DNA from: a virus
Reading direction: 5' to 3' (one strand)
DNA length: 54,784 nucleotides
Virus record (IMG/VR): IMGVR_UViG_3300048928_000674
Coordinates: 1-54,784 of that record
Below the pieces are notes generated by a model that saw only the letters and a list, made by a program, of their open reading frames with translations, did no database searches and was not told the DNA's origin. This document shows, piece after piece, positions 13,749-21,854 of this stretch; within the stretch, counting starts at the first letter, position 1, and each line of letters starts with the position of its first letter. Both the position numbers and the translations under genes were made by a program.

Positions 13749-15764
13749 CTAAGCTCCCGCCGGCTCAGCGACAGGGCTGCGCGTGGTGAGATCTGCCAAT
13801 AACTCTTCTTTGGTAGCTGATGAAAGGTCAGCTCTCTGAGTTTTCAGGTTTTCTAATAAGTAATCATTAGTGAGTTCAAATTCATCAAAAATTCTGGGCC
13901 AGGTTTTGATATAAGTCTTGATCTTGGGTGTAACGGTCACTAATCCCGGCTCACCATGAAGCTTTGAGGTATCTAGGCGATTATGGATTCCAAATGCCTC
14001 ACTTGAAATACTTCGACCAACGAGAAGTAGCTCGAATCGAGTTAAATCGCTGTTAAAAGCAGGGTACCTACTCAAAATTGAAGCATACGTGTCCAGTTGT
14101 TGTAGATGTTTGTCATTCAAAGCGACACCGGGGCGCTTGATCTCTACTATGACGCAACGGAAGTATTTTCTGCCGCTTGGGTCGATCTGAGGCTGTCTTC
14201 GGACAAGTAGCAGATCTACCTGCTTTTTCGCTCCTTCAATTTCGACGCCATCAGCCAAGTCGCCCACATCTACTCCCTCAATCTCTTTAATGGTTGAGCG
14301 AAGATTTCGGGTGGTTTCCGTGAAGCTAGCCTCTTCAGCTCCGAGGATTTCGTACGAAGCCCCAAAGAGCCATGTATTACTTTCGATTACGGCCTGAAGG
14401 TCAGGGGTCTCTCGAACTGTAGCATAATGAGTGTTCATGATTTCCTTGATTTGGGAAATCGCTAGTTCTCGATTTTGCAGTATCTCAATGGTGTTTATGA
14501 TGTTGTCGAGCTTGGTTTTTTTGAGCTGTTCAGCAAGTTTTGTCATGGCGGTGGCATCTAAATTTAGAATGCTTTCTAAGATTTCGAATATGCCACTATT
14601 TTCGTTTGAAACGGAAAGTCTGTCTAATAATCTTATGATTAGTCGACGTTGTTTTTTATTATTTCCAACTAGTAAACTTGGCTCGCGAACCAATACAGCC
14701 TTCACGATGTCTTTCACATGTGACAAGCGCCATTGTGACTCTTGAATATCCAGATTGGGATATTCTGGGAAGTCGCCGTCCTCTTCAAATTGGGATACGT
14801 GCTTTTCAGCTTGTTTGATGAGGAACTCAGCATACATGCGCTTGGCGAATACGCCAATTTCACTCTCGAGCTCCTTGAACTGATTGCTTACAAGAAATGC
14901 CCCAATTGGTTCGTGAAGAGAGTCGCTGTCGTCGCTGTATCGGTCAAATAACGCGGATCTCACATAAATTGATGAGTAATATCCACGCTTGCGGTTCAGG
15001 CTACTATGAAATTTGTAAAGAATTTTGCTATTGGTGTTGATTAGATGGATGAATGACTTTTCTGAACCAGGCTTCTCTTTCCAATGAAGTAGTTTAACCT
15101 CAAATGAGTTGCCTTTGGAATTCACCGTCATTTCATATAGGTCATGATCTTGTGGTGTAACAGGGGCTCCATTCACGCGCAAAGATTTATGTGGCATTAA
15201 GGCGAGGTGTGCGCCAAAAATCCGCCGAAATTCAGAAATGATAAAATTTTGACTAGGAAAATTGCTCCTAAAGTCTGAAAGGACGACGCAGGTTCCGGAA
15301 ATACTCCCATCAAGAAAAGAGTGCTGGTCAACATCCGGGATAGTGCGGCCTTCGATGTCGCTAAGATTGCTGCTTACCACTCTAATTATTGCGTTGTCGC
15401 TCTCGTATCTTGTGTACCATGTAGCTGTATTGCAGATTTTATGAAACGCAAGTCGGCCTCGCCCGTGAGATCCATGCGTGTCATAAGAATCCTTTTTTAA
15501 GGAGTCGTTAAATCGGCGAAAGTTGTCTTGCGGTGATTTGAAATTGATTCCTTTCCCGTTGTCTAGAATAGTTAGTAGCTCGGTCCCGTCGATATCATTG
15601 CTTTCAATTAAGATATTGACAAATGAGGCGCCTGCGTCGAACCCATTCCATACTAGCTCGGCTAGTGCTTGCACTGGCTCTACTGTTTTGAAGTGCTTTA
15701 AAATACCGCTGTGAGTAATCGTATTTGAGCCGGAGAAGTCCTGGGATACAAAGTTGATTGACAA
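13749..15764 (-). CDS. GHKL ATPase fused to a Shedu-like (DUF4263-type) nuclease
   Basis: The 671-residue protein has an N-terminal GHKL ATPase domain: N-box ELVWNGFDAG (E36, N40, D43), DNGKG (68-72) and a glycine lid HGSHGRG (97-103). A long middle region follows. Residues 456-600 form a PD-(D/E)XK nuclease of the Shedu type: D517 in QVDLLLV, E541-x-K543 in VIVEIKRP and the downstream HLQQLDTYASIL. It starts at a TTG with GGGAGA seven bases upstream, 28 bases after cI and on the same strand. It is far less GC-rich than the phage. An antiphage role is inferred from the nuclease family and from its position, which matches lambda rexAB. Confidence 0.8.
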   Translation of the reverse strand: MSINFVSQDFSGSNTITHSGILKHFKTVEPVQALAELVWNGFDAGASFVNILIESNDIDGTELLTILDNGKGINFKSPQDNFRRFNDSLKKDSYDTHGSHGRGRLAFHKICNTATWYTRYESDNAIIRVVSSNLSDIEGRTIPDVDQHSFLDGSISGTCVVLSDFRSNFPSQNFIISEFRRIFGAHLALMPHKSLRVNGAPVTPQDHDLYEMTVNSKGNSFEVKLLHWKEKPGSEKSFIHLINTNSKILYKFHSSLNRKRGYYSSIYVRSALFDRYSDDSDSLHEPIGAFLVSNQFKELESEIGVFAKRMYAEFLIKQAEKHVSQFEEDGDFPEYPNLDIQESQWRLSHVKDIVKAVLVREPSLLVGNNKKQRRLIIRLLDRLSVSNENSGIFEILESILNLDATAMTKLAEQLKKTKLDNIINTIEILQNRELAISQIKEIMNTHYATVRETPDLQAVIESNTWLFGASYEILGAEEASFTETTRNLRSTIKEIEGVDVGDLADGVEIEGAKKQVDLLLVRRQPQIDPSGRKYFRCVIVEIKRPGVALNDKHLQQLDTYASILSRYPAFNSDLTRFELLLVGRSISSEAFGIHNRLDTSKLHGEPGLVTVTPKIKTYIKTWPRIFDEFELTNDYLLENLKTQRADLSSATKEELLADLTTRSPVAEPAGA

Positions 15765-15792
15765 AATAAATCTCCCTATAAAATTTGTCGAT

Positions 15793-16680
15793 TTAAACTT
15801 TTCTGGCGTTCCATACGAGCAGTACTTTTGCGTGTATTGTTACGTCATCGAAACGGGCGGGTTGCTTGTCGTAGATCTTGTTGTCCGAAATCAACCAGAG
15901 GTGCTCTTCGTCTTTACGTTGCAGTCGCTTGATTAACAGATCTCCGTGCCAGGTGAGAACATATACTCCTTCGCCCTGGTATTCATTGACCCCTCGATCA
16001 ACGATTACGGGATCTTTATCGTTAATCGTCCCCTCCATGCTCTGTCCCCATCCTGTGATCATCGACAGAGCCTGGGCTGAGGTGTACGTCACACCCTTCT
16101 CGCGCAGCACCTCTTCCCGGATGACCACATTCCTTATGACTTCGCTGTACTCAGCTGGGACCTGGCCGTGGCCCATAGCTGCCCGGATGTCGTACTGAGG
16201 TATGGAAATATCGCCATGGCCTGGCGTGACCATTATCGGGGCATGGGCAGGTTGAGCCGCTAAAGCTGGCGCTTCCGCAAGGCTATCAGCGACTGCCTTG
16301 GCGATTTTGTCCTGGGCGGTGGCGTCCAATGACTTGCCCCCATGCTTGCGCAGCATTTCCAAGACCTTTTCCGCTGCACTACTGCCGGAGTTGCCTCCGC
16401 CCTTTACCTGTGCGCGTTGCATTTGTGCGAGCTCAGCGGCCAGCCGTGGGCTGAACCGGTCCACCGGCTCTTGCAGAAGCCTGGACAGCACCACTGCGAA
16501 TTTCGCATTTAGGGGGTTGGTGCCGTTCAGGTACATGGCAACGCCGGCCGGCGAGATATCCGCAGCCTCGGCGACCTTTGCCTGCGTAAGGCCAAGAGCA
16601 TTTTTCTTCTGAGTGAACAGTCTTTTGGCTGCATCGCACTCGGCCTTCAGTTCGGGGGATAGATCTTTCTTTTTCGTCAT
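15793..16680 (-). CDS. cI: Lambda CI-like repressor with S24 self-cleavage domain
   Basis: The 295-residue protein begins MTKKKDLSPELKAECDAAKR. Its helix-turn-helix region (KKNALGLTQAKVAEAADISP, then GVAMYLNGTNPLNAKFAVVL) aligns well with lambda CI. The C-terminal half is an S24/LexA-type protease domain with the active Ser in GWGQSMEGTI and a Lys in HGDLLIKRLQ, so RecA-triggered cleavage is expected. It maintains lysogeny by binding the operators at 16690-16753 and 13273-13311. It is divergent from cro. The downstream GHKL-Shedu gene probably shares its transcript. Confidence 0.93.
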   Translation of the reverse strand: MTKKKDLSPELKAECDAAKRLFTQKKNALGLTQAKVAEAADISPAGVAMYLNGTNPLNAKFAVVLSRLLQEPVDRFSPRLAAELAQMQRAQVKGGGNSGSSAAEKVLEMLRKHGGKSLDATAQDKIAKAVADSLAEAPALAAQPAHAPIMVTPGHGDISIPQYDIRAAMGHGQVPAEYSEVIRNVVIREEVLREKGVTYTSAQALSMITGWGQSMEGTINDKDPVIVDRGVNEYQGEGVYVLTWHGDLLIKRLQRKDEEHLWLISDNKIYDKQPARFDDVTIHAKVLLVWNARKV

Positions 16681-16689
16681 GCGCGGAAT

Positions 16690-16756
16690 TTAACCGGAGG
16701 TTAATTTATCTGCCTCAACCGGCGGTATTGAAGAAAAACTAACCGGCGGTTAACAT
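16690..16756 (+). promoter_or_regulatory. oR operators and rightward promoter pR
   Basis: Three 15-bp sites lie between cI and cro: 16690-16704 (TTAACCGGAGGTTAA), 16715-16729 (TCAACCGGCGGTATT) and 16739-16753 (CTAACCGGCGGTTAA). Centres are 25 and 24 bases apart, as in lambda oR. The rightmost fills the spacer of a promoter with TTGAAG (16728-16733), a 17-base gap and TAACAT (16751-16756), which should drive cro. The leftmost abuts the cI start and would control pRM. Confidence 0.85.
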
Positions 16757-16784
16757 CATGTGCATTCACCTCTGAGGCAATGCC

Positions 16785-17009
16785 ATGAACCGAACACTGC
16801 TGCCTGAGCTTGTTGAGCGAATCGGCCAGGCCGCCGTCGCCAAGGGGCTTGATGTGAGCGCCCCTGCCATCGCCAAAGCGATGAAGGCTGGCCGGGTGAT
16901 TTTCGTAATTGAGAACGAAGACGGAACGATGAGCGGGGAGGAGCTACGTCCGTTTCCGAGCCGTCAGGCTTCCTGCGGGCTGAGGCCTGACGAGAAGGAT
17001 TATGCGTGA
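16785..17009 (+). CDS. cro: Lambda Cro-like repressor
   Basis: The 74-residue protein includes ERIGQAAVAKGLDVSAPAIA, then KAMKAGRVIFVIENEDGTMS and EELRPFPS. This lines up along almost its whole length with lambda Cro (RFGQTKTAKDLGV, NKAIHAGRKIFL, EEVKPFPS). Cro blocks pRM and damps early transcription at the onset of lytic growth. It is the first gene of the rightward operon, transcribed from pR. Confidence 0.88.
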   Translation: MNRTLLPELVERIGQAAVAKGLDVSAPAIAKAMKAGRVIFVIENEDGTMSGEELRPFPSRQASCGLRPDEKDYA

Positions 17010-17073
17010 CCTGGCATTGCGCCAGTAGATGACCGAAACACCTGCTGATCCATCCAGTACATGAATCGCAGGC

Positions 17074-17100
17074 ATAAAAAAACCGGGTGGCAGCCCGGCT
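17074..17100 (-). terminator. Terminator-like hairpin downstream of cro
   Basis: On the minus strand CCGGG and CCCGG pair around a 6-base loop and are followed by seven T residues. It would stop leftward antisense transcripts heading into cro. On the plus strand the hairpin is followed only by CTTCTTC, so rightward termination would be weak. A 16-bp palindrome (TAATCGAGGTCGATTA, 17115-17130) lies just beyond. Confidence 0.55.
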
Positions 17101-17233
17101 TCTTCAACAGCAGTTAATCGAGGTCGATTATGCACCGCATAGCCGATGCAGGCAATACCACGCATTCCACGTCAGTTTTTGGCATTTCGCCAAATCTGAC
17201 GCGTCAGGCTGTCAGTCATGGAGGGCGTTCGTA

Positions 17234-17962
17234 ATGGCACGTATCCGCACCATCAAGCCTGAGTTCTGGACCAGTGAGCAGGTCATGGAGTGCTCGGCGA
17301 TGGCTCGACTCCTGTTCATCGGGATCTGGAACTTCTGCGACGACGCAGGCAACCACCCCATGTCCCCCAAGACCATCAAGGCTCTCGTTTTCCCTGGCGA
17401 CGACATCACTGCGCTTGCGGTGGAAGGGCTGCTCACTGAGCTGGTAACGAACCGACTGATTACTCTCTACGAGGCAGCATCGAAGCAGTACTTGCACGTC
17501 AACGGATGGCACCACCAAAAGATCGACAGGCCTACGGTAAAACACCCTGAATTCGTTGAGCCATCGCCGAGCACTCGCCGAGGAGTCGGCGAAGGCTCGC
17601 CTAGCGGTGACCGAGGCCTCACCCCCGGAAGGGAAGGGAAGGGAAGTAATACACACTCTCCGCGTGAGCCGTTCGCGATGTTCCTCGAATGGATTCCTGA
17701 CCAGGCTCAGCTTGAGGCTTACGCCAAGCGCTCAGGGGTGGCCATAGAGGAGTTCTCGGAAAAGGCCATTTCGGGCTTTGTCGTCCATCACGACGCGAAG
17801 GGGCTGGCAAAAACCGAGAGCCAGTGGATTGCCGATCTGGTCGGCTGGAGAAAGCGCGACATTACGAATGCAGCGAAGGTCGTTCCTCTGAGGGCGGGGC
17901 CTGGTGGCCTGCAGCTCGACGACAGTGATACGTCGTGGATCGAGCAAGGAAGCGCCCAATGA
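17234..17962 (+). CDS. Phage replication protein with DnaT-like C-terminal domain
   Basis: The 242-residue protein starts MARIRTIKPEFWTSEQVMEC, the usual opening of a phage replication-initiator family with a winged-helix N-terminus. Residues 150-210 (FLEWIPDQAQLEAYAKRSGV, then ISGFVVHHDAKG) resemble the single-strand DNA-binding domain of DnaT. It should recruit the host replication machinery, in the place of lambda O. GGAGGG eight bases upstream supports ATG 17234. Its stop overlaps the next start (ATGA). Confidence 0.82.
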   Translation: MARIRTIKPEFWTSEQVMECSAMARLLFIGIWNFCDDAGNHPMSPKTIKALVFPGDDITALAVEGLLTELVTNRLITLYEAASKQYLHVNGWHHQKIDRPTVKHPEFVEPSPSTRRGVGEGSPSGDRGLTPGREGKGSNTHSPREPFAMFLEWIPDQAQLEAYAKRSGVAIEEFSEKAISGFVVHHDAKGLAKTESQWIADLVGWRKRDITNAAKVVPLRAGPGGLQLDDSDTSWIEQGSAQ

Positions 17963-18645
17963 ACCCAGTCGCAGTTGTAACTCATGGCCTGTGGGCCAAG
18001 GTTCAATCCGGCCAGCACGTCCCTGCTGGATACGAGCTGCCCGATAACGTGAAGGCAGAACTCAGCCGGAAGACAGCGAAGGTGATCAACGATCTGTTCC
18101 GCGATCTACGATCGATCTGCACCGCATGGAAGCAGGCTTGGCCAGACCAGGCCACATACGATGCGTCCAAACAGCAATGGCTGACCGCTTTTCTTGAGGC
18201 CGGCATCTGCAATCCCGAGCAGTTGCAGTTTGGGTTGATGCGCTGCCGCCAGTCGGGTGCAGCGTTCATTCCGCCACCCGGTGAGTTCATCCAGTGGTGC
18301 CAGCCGTCGCCCGAAATGCTCGGCCTCCCAGCATTGGCGGCCGCTTTCCGCGAAGCAACTCGCAATGCCCATCCTGCTATGGCTGGCAGGGGCAAGTGGA
18401 GTCACGACGCAGTATGGCACGCGGCTAAAGAGTGCGGCTTCGAGAACCTTAACAAGCTGCCGTCCGATGCCAGTTCGAAGCTGTTCGAGCGCAACTACAG
18501 CATTGCGGTTCGTCGGCTGATGGCTGGGGAGCCGCTGCAGAAGATGCCACTAGCCCTTCCCGCAGAGGTTGCCGCACGCAGCACCCCGCAAGTCGGAAAC
18601 TCTGCCCTAGCCGCCATGCGTGCCCGCTTGGCGGGGCGCCGATAA
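17959..18645 (+). CDS. Lambda P-like replication protein (helicase loader)
   Basis: The 228-residue protein has NVKAELSRKTAKVINDLFRD and KQAWPDQATYDASKQQWLTA, then FIPPPGEFIQWCQPSPEMLGL. This last motif is typical of the replication P family that delivers host DnaB helicase to the phage origin. ATG 17959 overlaps the stop of the DnaT-like gene. Together they form the replication module. Confidence 0.85.
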   Translation: MNPVAVVTHGLWAKVQSGQHVPAGYELPDNVKAELSRKTAKVINDLFRDLRSICTAWKQAWPDQATYDASKQQWLTAFLEAGICNPEQLQFGLMRCRQSGAAFIPPPGEFIQWCQPSPEMLGLPALAAAFREATRNAHPAMAGRGKWSHDAVWHAAKECGFENLNKLPSDASSKLFERNYSIAVRRLMAGEPLQKMPLALPAEVAARSTPQVGNSALAAMRARLAGRR

Positions 18646-18669
18646 ATAAACCTGCAAGGAGGCGATCTT

Positions 18670-18966
18670 GTGCGCCAAACAAAACTGACCAAGGCCGCCC
18701 GTGGCCGGGAGTGCCAAGTGCGCATCCCGGGCGTGTGCAACGGCAACCCGGAAACCACCGTTCTGGCGCACTACCGCATGGCCGGCACCTGCGGCGTGGG
18801 TCGCAAACCGAACGACCTGCAAGGCGCTTGGGCCTGCAGCGCCTGCCATGACGCCTGTGACGGCCGTAGCCGGCAAATCGACCGTAGCACTGCCCGCCAG
18901 TACCACGCCGAAGGCGTGATGCGGACGCAGGCTCAACTGATCAGCGAGGGAGTTCTGGTCGCATGA
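18670..18966 (+). CDS. DUF1364 (YbcO-like) putative nuclease
   Basis: The 98-residue product starts at GTG 18670, with AAGGAGG eight bases upstream. KAARGRECQVRIPGVCNGNP, LAHYRMAGTCG and ACSACHDACDGR match E. coli prophage YbcO closely; YbcO has an HNH-like zinc-bound fold. The role is probably recombination or DNA processing in the nin-like region. Its stop overlaps the start of the VRR-NUC gene. Confidence 0.87.
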   Translation: MRQTKLTKAARGRECQVRIPGVCNGNPETTVLAHYRMAGTCGVGRKPNDLQGAWACSACHDACDGRSRQIDRSTARQYHAEGVMRTQAQLISEGVLVA

Positions 18967-19391
18967 ATGCTCCCGCCCTTCGCACGTACAAGACCAAGGT
19001 TTCCCGCGCCAAGCCCGTGGACAGGGAAGGGCAGGAACAGGCTGCCCTGCTCGAAGAGATCCAGCTGCGCTATCCCGAAGTGTTCGAGCTGATCTACCAC
19101 GTCCCGAACGGCGGTCACCGGCACAAGGGCGTGGCGCTGAAACTCAAGGCCCAGGGCGTGAAAGCCGGCATCCCCGACCTGGTGCTGACCATGGCCCGAG
19201 GCGGGTACTTCGGTCTGTACATCGAATTCAAGGCGACCGTTGACCCGGCGCCTGTCTCCTCCAGCCAGCAAGCGTGCATTCGCCGGCTGAACGACCAAGG
19301 CTACCTGGCCGTTGTGTGTCAGGGGCATTTCGACGCCATGGAGTGCCTGAGGGCGTACCTGGCCCTGCCTAAAACGGAGGTTGCAGCATGA
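18963..19391 (+). CDS. VRR-NUC domain nuclease
   Basis: The 142-residue protein is a single VRR-NUC domain: EEIQLRYPEVFELIYHVPNG, then GIPDLVLTM with the catalytic Asp, LYIEFKA with the E-x-K pair, and QQACIRRLNDQGYLAVV. Such stand-alone phage enzymes can act on branched DNA. It may serve as the resolvase of this phage. It is coupled by 4-base overlaps to both neighbours. Confidence 0.87.
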   Translation: MNAPALRTYKTKVSRAKPVDREGQEQAALLEEIQLRYPEVFELIYHVPNGGHRHKGVALKLKAQGVKAGIPDLVLTMARGGYFGLYIEFKATVDPAPVSSSQQACIRRLNDQGYLAVVCQGHFDAMECLRAYLALPKTEVAA

Positions 19392-20677
19392 CCAACACCG
19401 CCGCTGTGAAAATCAGCGATGCAGAGATTCGCCGGCAGGCCGCCGGCCAGGTGCGCGACCTGCGTGCCCTGGGCAATCACGGCCTGTATTTTCGGTTCCA
19501 CCGTTCCCGTGAGCGCGGGTCCTGGTACCTGATCCACAAGGGTAAGTGGAACCTGATCGGCTCGTACCCAGAACTGAGCGCCGCCAAGGTGGCCGCGGCG
19601 CTGCCGGATATCCGTCTGCGACTGGAGGCTGGTGAAGGGTCGAGCTTATCGAGCTGGGTGCTGACTGGTGAGCTGCTGTCCTGGTTCGCTGAGCGCATGT
19701 CCCGTGACCGCAACCTGTCGGGCAAGCGCAAGAGCACGGCGGCGTCGGCTATCAAGCAGCACCTGGTGCCTCGCTTGGGCGAAATCCCGCTGGCCCAAAT
19801 CGACAAGGCGCTGCTCGATCGCGAACTGATGTGGCCACTGCAAGAGTCGCTGTCGATCGACTACGTGCGCCTGGTGTTCCAGCTGCTGGCACTGGCCTTC
19901 CGGCAGGCCACCAGGCTTGGCCTGCTCAGCTCCAATCCCATGGCCGGCATTCGCTTTGGCGACTTCTCGAAGGCCAAGGTCACGGTCAAGCCGTCGCGGC
20001 TGCGCGGTGTGCACCTGGAATACCTGATGTCGCGCATGAAGAGCACCCTGGCGAACCTCCCGCAGCATGGCGTACTGGCCCTGATGATGCTGTGCCACGG
20101 TACCCGGCTGGGTGAAACCCGACTGGCCCGCTGGAACCACATCAGCCTGGCCGAGCGGGAGTGGTTCATTCCTGCCGAGCACACCAAGACCGGCGTGCAG
20201 CACCGACTGCCACTGACCGACCAGGTGCGCTTCCTGTTGATGGCTTACCGCGAGATCCAGCGCAACCAGGGCTATGACGGCCAGTTCCTGTTCCCGGGCC
20301 GACAGGGCAAGCCTATGAGTGAAGCGAAGGCCTCCGCTGTGTTCACGGTCATGGGGCAAGGCGAATGGACCAGCCACGACCTACGCAAACTGGCCCGTAC
20401 CGGCTGGGCTGACCTGGGTGTTGACCACTTGGTGGGCGAGCTGCTGATCAACCATGCCATGGGCCACAACGTGAAGGTGTACATCCAGTCCGACGTGATG
20501 GCCCGCAAGCGTGAGGCGCTGGAGAAGTGGCATGCACACCTTGACCAGAAGGGTTTCGAGTCGGTTCACGGCTTGACCGGTGATAGATCAACGGATTCAT
20601 GGATTCTCTCCAAGGCCGCAGAGCGCGCGGGCTTCGGCGGACTTCCGGTATCCACCATAAGCGAGGATTCAAAGTGA
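19388..20677 (+). CDS. Second tyrosine recombinase, in the nin-like region
   Basis: The 429-residue protein has a P4-type N-terminal segment (GLYFRFHRSRERGSWYLIHK) and a tyrosine-recombinase catalytic domain: Arg in LCHGTRLGETRLARW, HDLRK, a His in INHAMGHNVK, and Tyr in KVYIQSD. It is separate from the integrase beside the attachment site. The gene is locked by overlaps between the VRR-NUC gene and the zinc-finger gene, so it is a resident of the replication region. Its job (dimer resolution, inversion or other) is unknown. Confidence 0.85.
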   Translation: MTNTAAVKISDAEIRRQAAGQVRDLRALGNHGLYFRFHRSRERGSWYLIHKGKWNLIGSYPELSAAKVAAALPDIRLRLEAGEGSSLSSWVLTGELLSWFAERMSRDRNLSGKRKSTAASAIKQHLVPRLGEIPLAQIDKALLDRELMWPLQESLSIDYVRLVFQLLALAFRQATRLGLLSSNPMAGIRFGDFSKAKVTVKPSRLRGVHLEYLMSRMKSTLANLPQHGVLALMMLCHGTRLGETRLARWNHISLAEREWFIPAEHTKTGVQHRLPLTDQVRFLLMAYREIQRNQGYDGQFLFPGRQGKPMSEAKASAVFTVMGQGEWTSHDLRKLARTGWADLGVDHLVGELLINHAMGHNVKVYIQSDVMARKREALEKWHAHLDQKGFESVHGLTGDRSTDSWILSKAAERAGFGGLPVSTISEDSK

Positions 20678-20994
20678 CAGGGAAGAGCTGCGGCCCCGCC
20701 TTCAAGAAGGCAGTGATCGAGTTGGCTCAATGCCCTTTGTGCCGTGGGAGAGCGGTCACCAAGGGTTTGTTCTACGAACTGCCATGCGACCACTGCAACG
20801 CCTCGGGCTTTGTGGCGGCTGCAACAGGCGAGGTCCTGGCACTAGATGAACTGGTGACCCAGCTCAGCATGGCCCTGCATGCCGCGCACCGGCAGATCGA
20901 GCAGTTGAAGGACCCTCAGGCATCCGGGCCTGAGGCGACATATCAGGGAAGCAACCGGCGCGGCGTCGGCGGCACCAACTACACCGGGGATTGA
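20674..20994 (+). CDS. Small zinc-finger phage protein
   Basis: The 106-residue product starts at GTG 20674, overlapping the recombinase stop. Two CxxC pairs (CPLCRGRAV and CDHCNASGF) form a DnaJ-like zinc knuckle at residues 20-45. A helical segment follows (LDELVTQLSMALHAAHRQIE). It is probably a nucleic-acid or protein binder. It lies just upstream of the candidate late regulator. Confidence 0.72.
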   Translation: MTGKSCGPAFKKAVIELAQCPLCRGRAVTKGLFYELPCDHCNASGFVAAATGEVLALDELVTQLSMALHAAHRQIEQLKDPQASGPEATYQGSNRRGVGGTNYTGD

Positions 20995-21006
20995 GGGGAA
21001 AGGACC

Positions 21007-21693
21007 ATGGTTTACAGCAGCGTTTCGGGTGCAGTAGTTGCCGCTCTGGCGGCGGGCGAGAAGGGATCGGCGAAGGCCCAGGTCTGGCAGAAGCTGTACA
21101 AGTCGGCAGAGGAGGAGGGCGCCTGCCTGGCCTCATTGGGAGGTCGATCAGGCGGCATCGACCGCACGCAGGTCGATTACTGGCTGTCGGCGCGCCTGCA
21201 CCACATGCTCAAGGGCAGGCACTGGGATGCCCTGGTCGCCAAGTACAGCACCAACAAGGCCAAGAAGGTACAGGCGATCACTCTGGTCAGACCGCTTGTC
21301 GCGAGCCCGGCGCCGACACTCTTCATCTACAAGGCAGTGACTGCCTGGGCCATTCCAAAACTCAAGGGTACACGTCGCAAGGCCCCGCAATCTGTTTCGG
21401 TGGATATCCCACTTGATTCGTCGCCATGGCGTCGCGAGGCCACTGTGAACGCTGCGGTTGCCGCCGGCCATGCAGCGAAGAAGCGCATCGAGGCGCTCGA
21501 AGAAGATGTGATCATCCTGCCGGACAGTTTCTACGACATGAACACTTGGGATCTTGACGCCACGCCGGAGTCGACGCGCCGTCGCTGGAGGCTGGAGATC
21601 AACGAGAAGCTCGACGGCATGATCGACGACGCTTTGGCAGAAGTGCAGGTGATTCTGGAGGCCGAGGGGCTGTTGATGAAAGAGGCTGCATGA
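21007..21693 (+). CDS. Phage protein in the position of a late antiterminator
   Basis: The 228-residue protein is not assigned to a family. It has VDYWLSARLHHMLKGRHWDA and NKAKKVQAITLVRPLV, and a helical, acidic C-terminus (EKLDGMIDDALAEVQVILEA). It is the last gene of the rightward early operon, directly before a possible promoter and a strong terminator. That is where lambdoid phages encode Q-type late activators. The Q role is inferred from position only. GGAAAGGACC precedes the ATG. Confidence 0.65.
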   Translation: MVYSSVSGAVVAALAAGEKGSAKAQVWQKLYKSAEEEGACLASLGGRSGGIDRTQVDYWLSARLHHMLKGRHWDALVAKYSTNKAKKVQAITLVRPLVASPAPTLFIYKAVTAWAIPKLKGTRRKAPQSVSVDIPLDSSPWRREATVNAAVAAGHAAKKRIEALEEDVIILPDSFYDMNTWDLDATPESTRRRWRLEINEKLDGMIDDALAEVQVILEAEGLLMKEAA

Positions 21694-21700
21694 CTGCCTG

Positions 21701-21730
21701 TTGACATCAGTGAGCGACTGAGCGAAATTA
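21701..21730 (+). promoter_or_regulatory. Possible late promoter (pR'-like)
   Basis: A perfect -35 box TTGACA (21701-21706) is followed after 18 bases by a poor -10 (AAATTA). The terminator at 21774-21800 lies 45-70 bases downstream. A promoter followed by an early terminator is how Q-dependent late promoters are built. The weak -10 makes this tentative. Confidence 0.4.
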
Positions 21731-21773
21731 TCTCCATCCTGTCATTCCTGCGCGTGTTGAGGAGTGATCATCG

Positions 21774-21800
21774 AAAGCCCGACAACTGAGTCGGGCTTTT
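21774..21800 (+). terminator. Strong intrinsic terminator at the end of the early operon
   Basis: AAAGCCCGAC and GTCGGGCTTT form a 10-bp stem with a 6-base loop, ending in TTTT. It lies 80 bases after the stop of 21007-21693. It should end rightward early transcription unless antitermination occurs. Confidence 0.85.
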
Positions 21801-21854
21801 GCGTTTCTGGTGCCTTTGCATCATCCTTGTCGCTCTGAACTGGGAGTGACTATT

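Noticed and set aside
17115-17130. TAATCGAGGTCGATTA palindrome as a boxB of a nutR site
   Set aside because: The 2-base loop is too small for boxB and the upstream GCTTCTTCAACA is only a partial boxA overlapping another hairpin, so no nutR is called.
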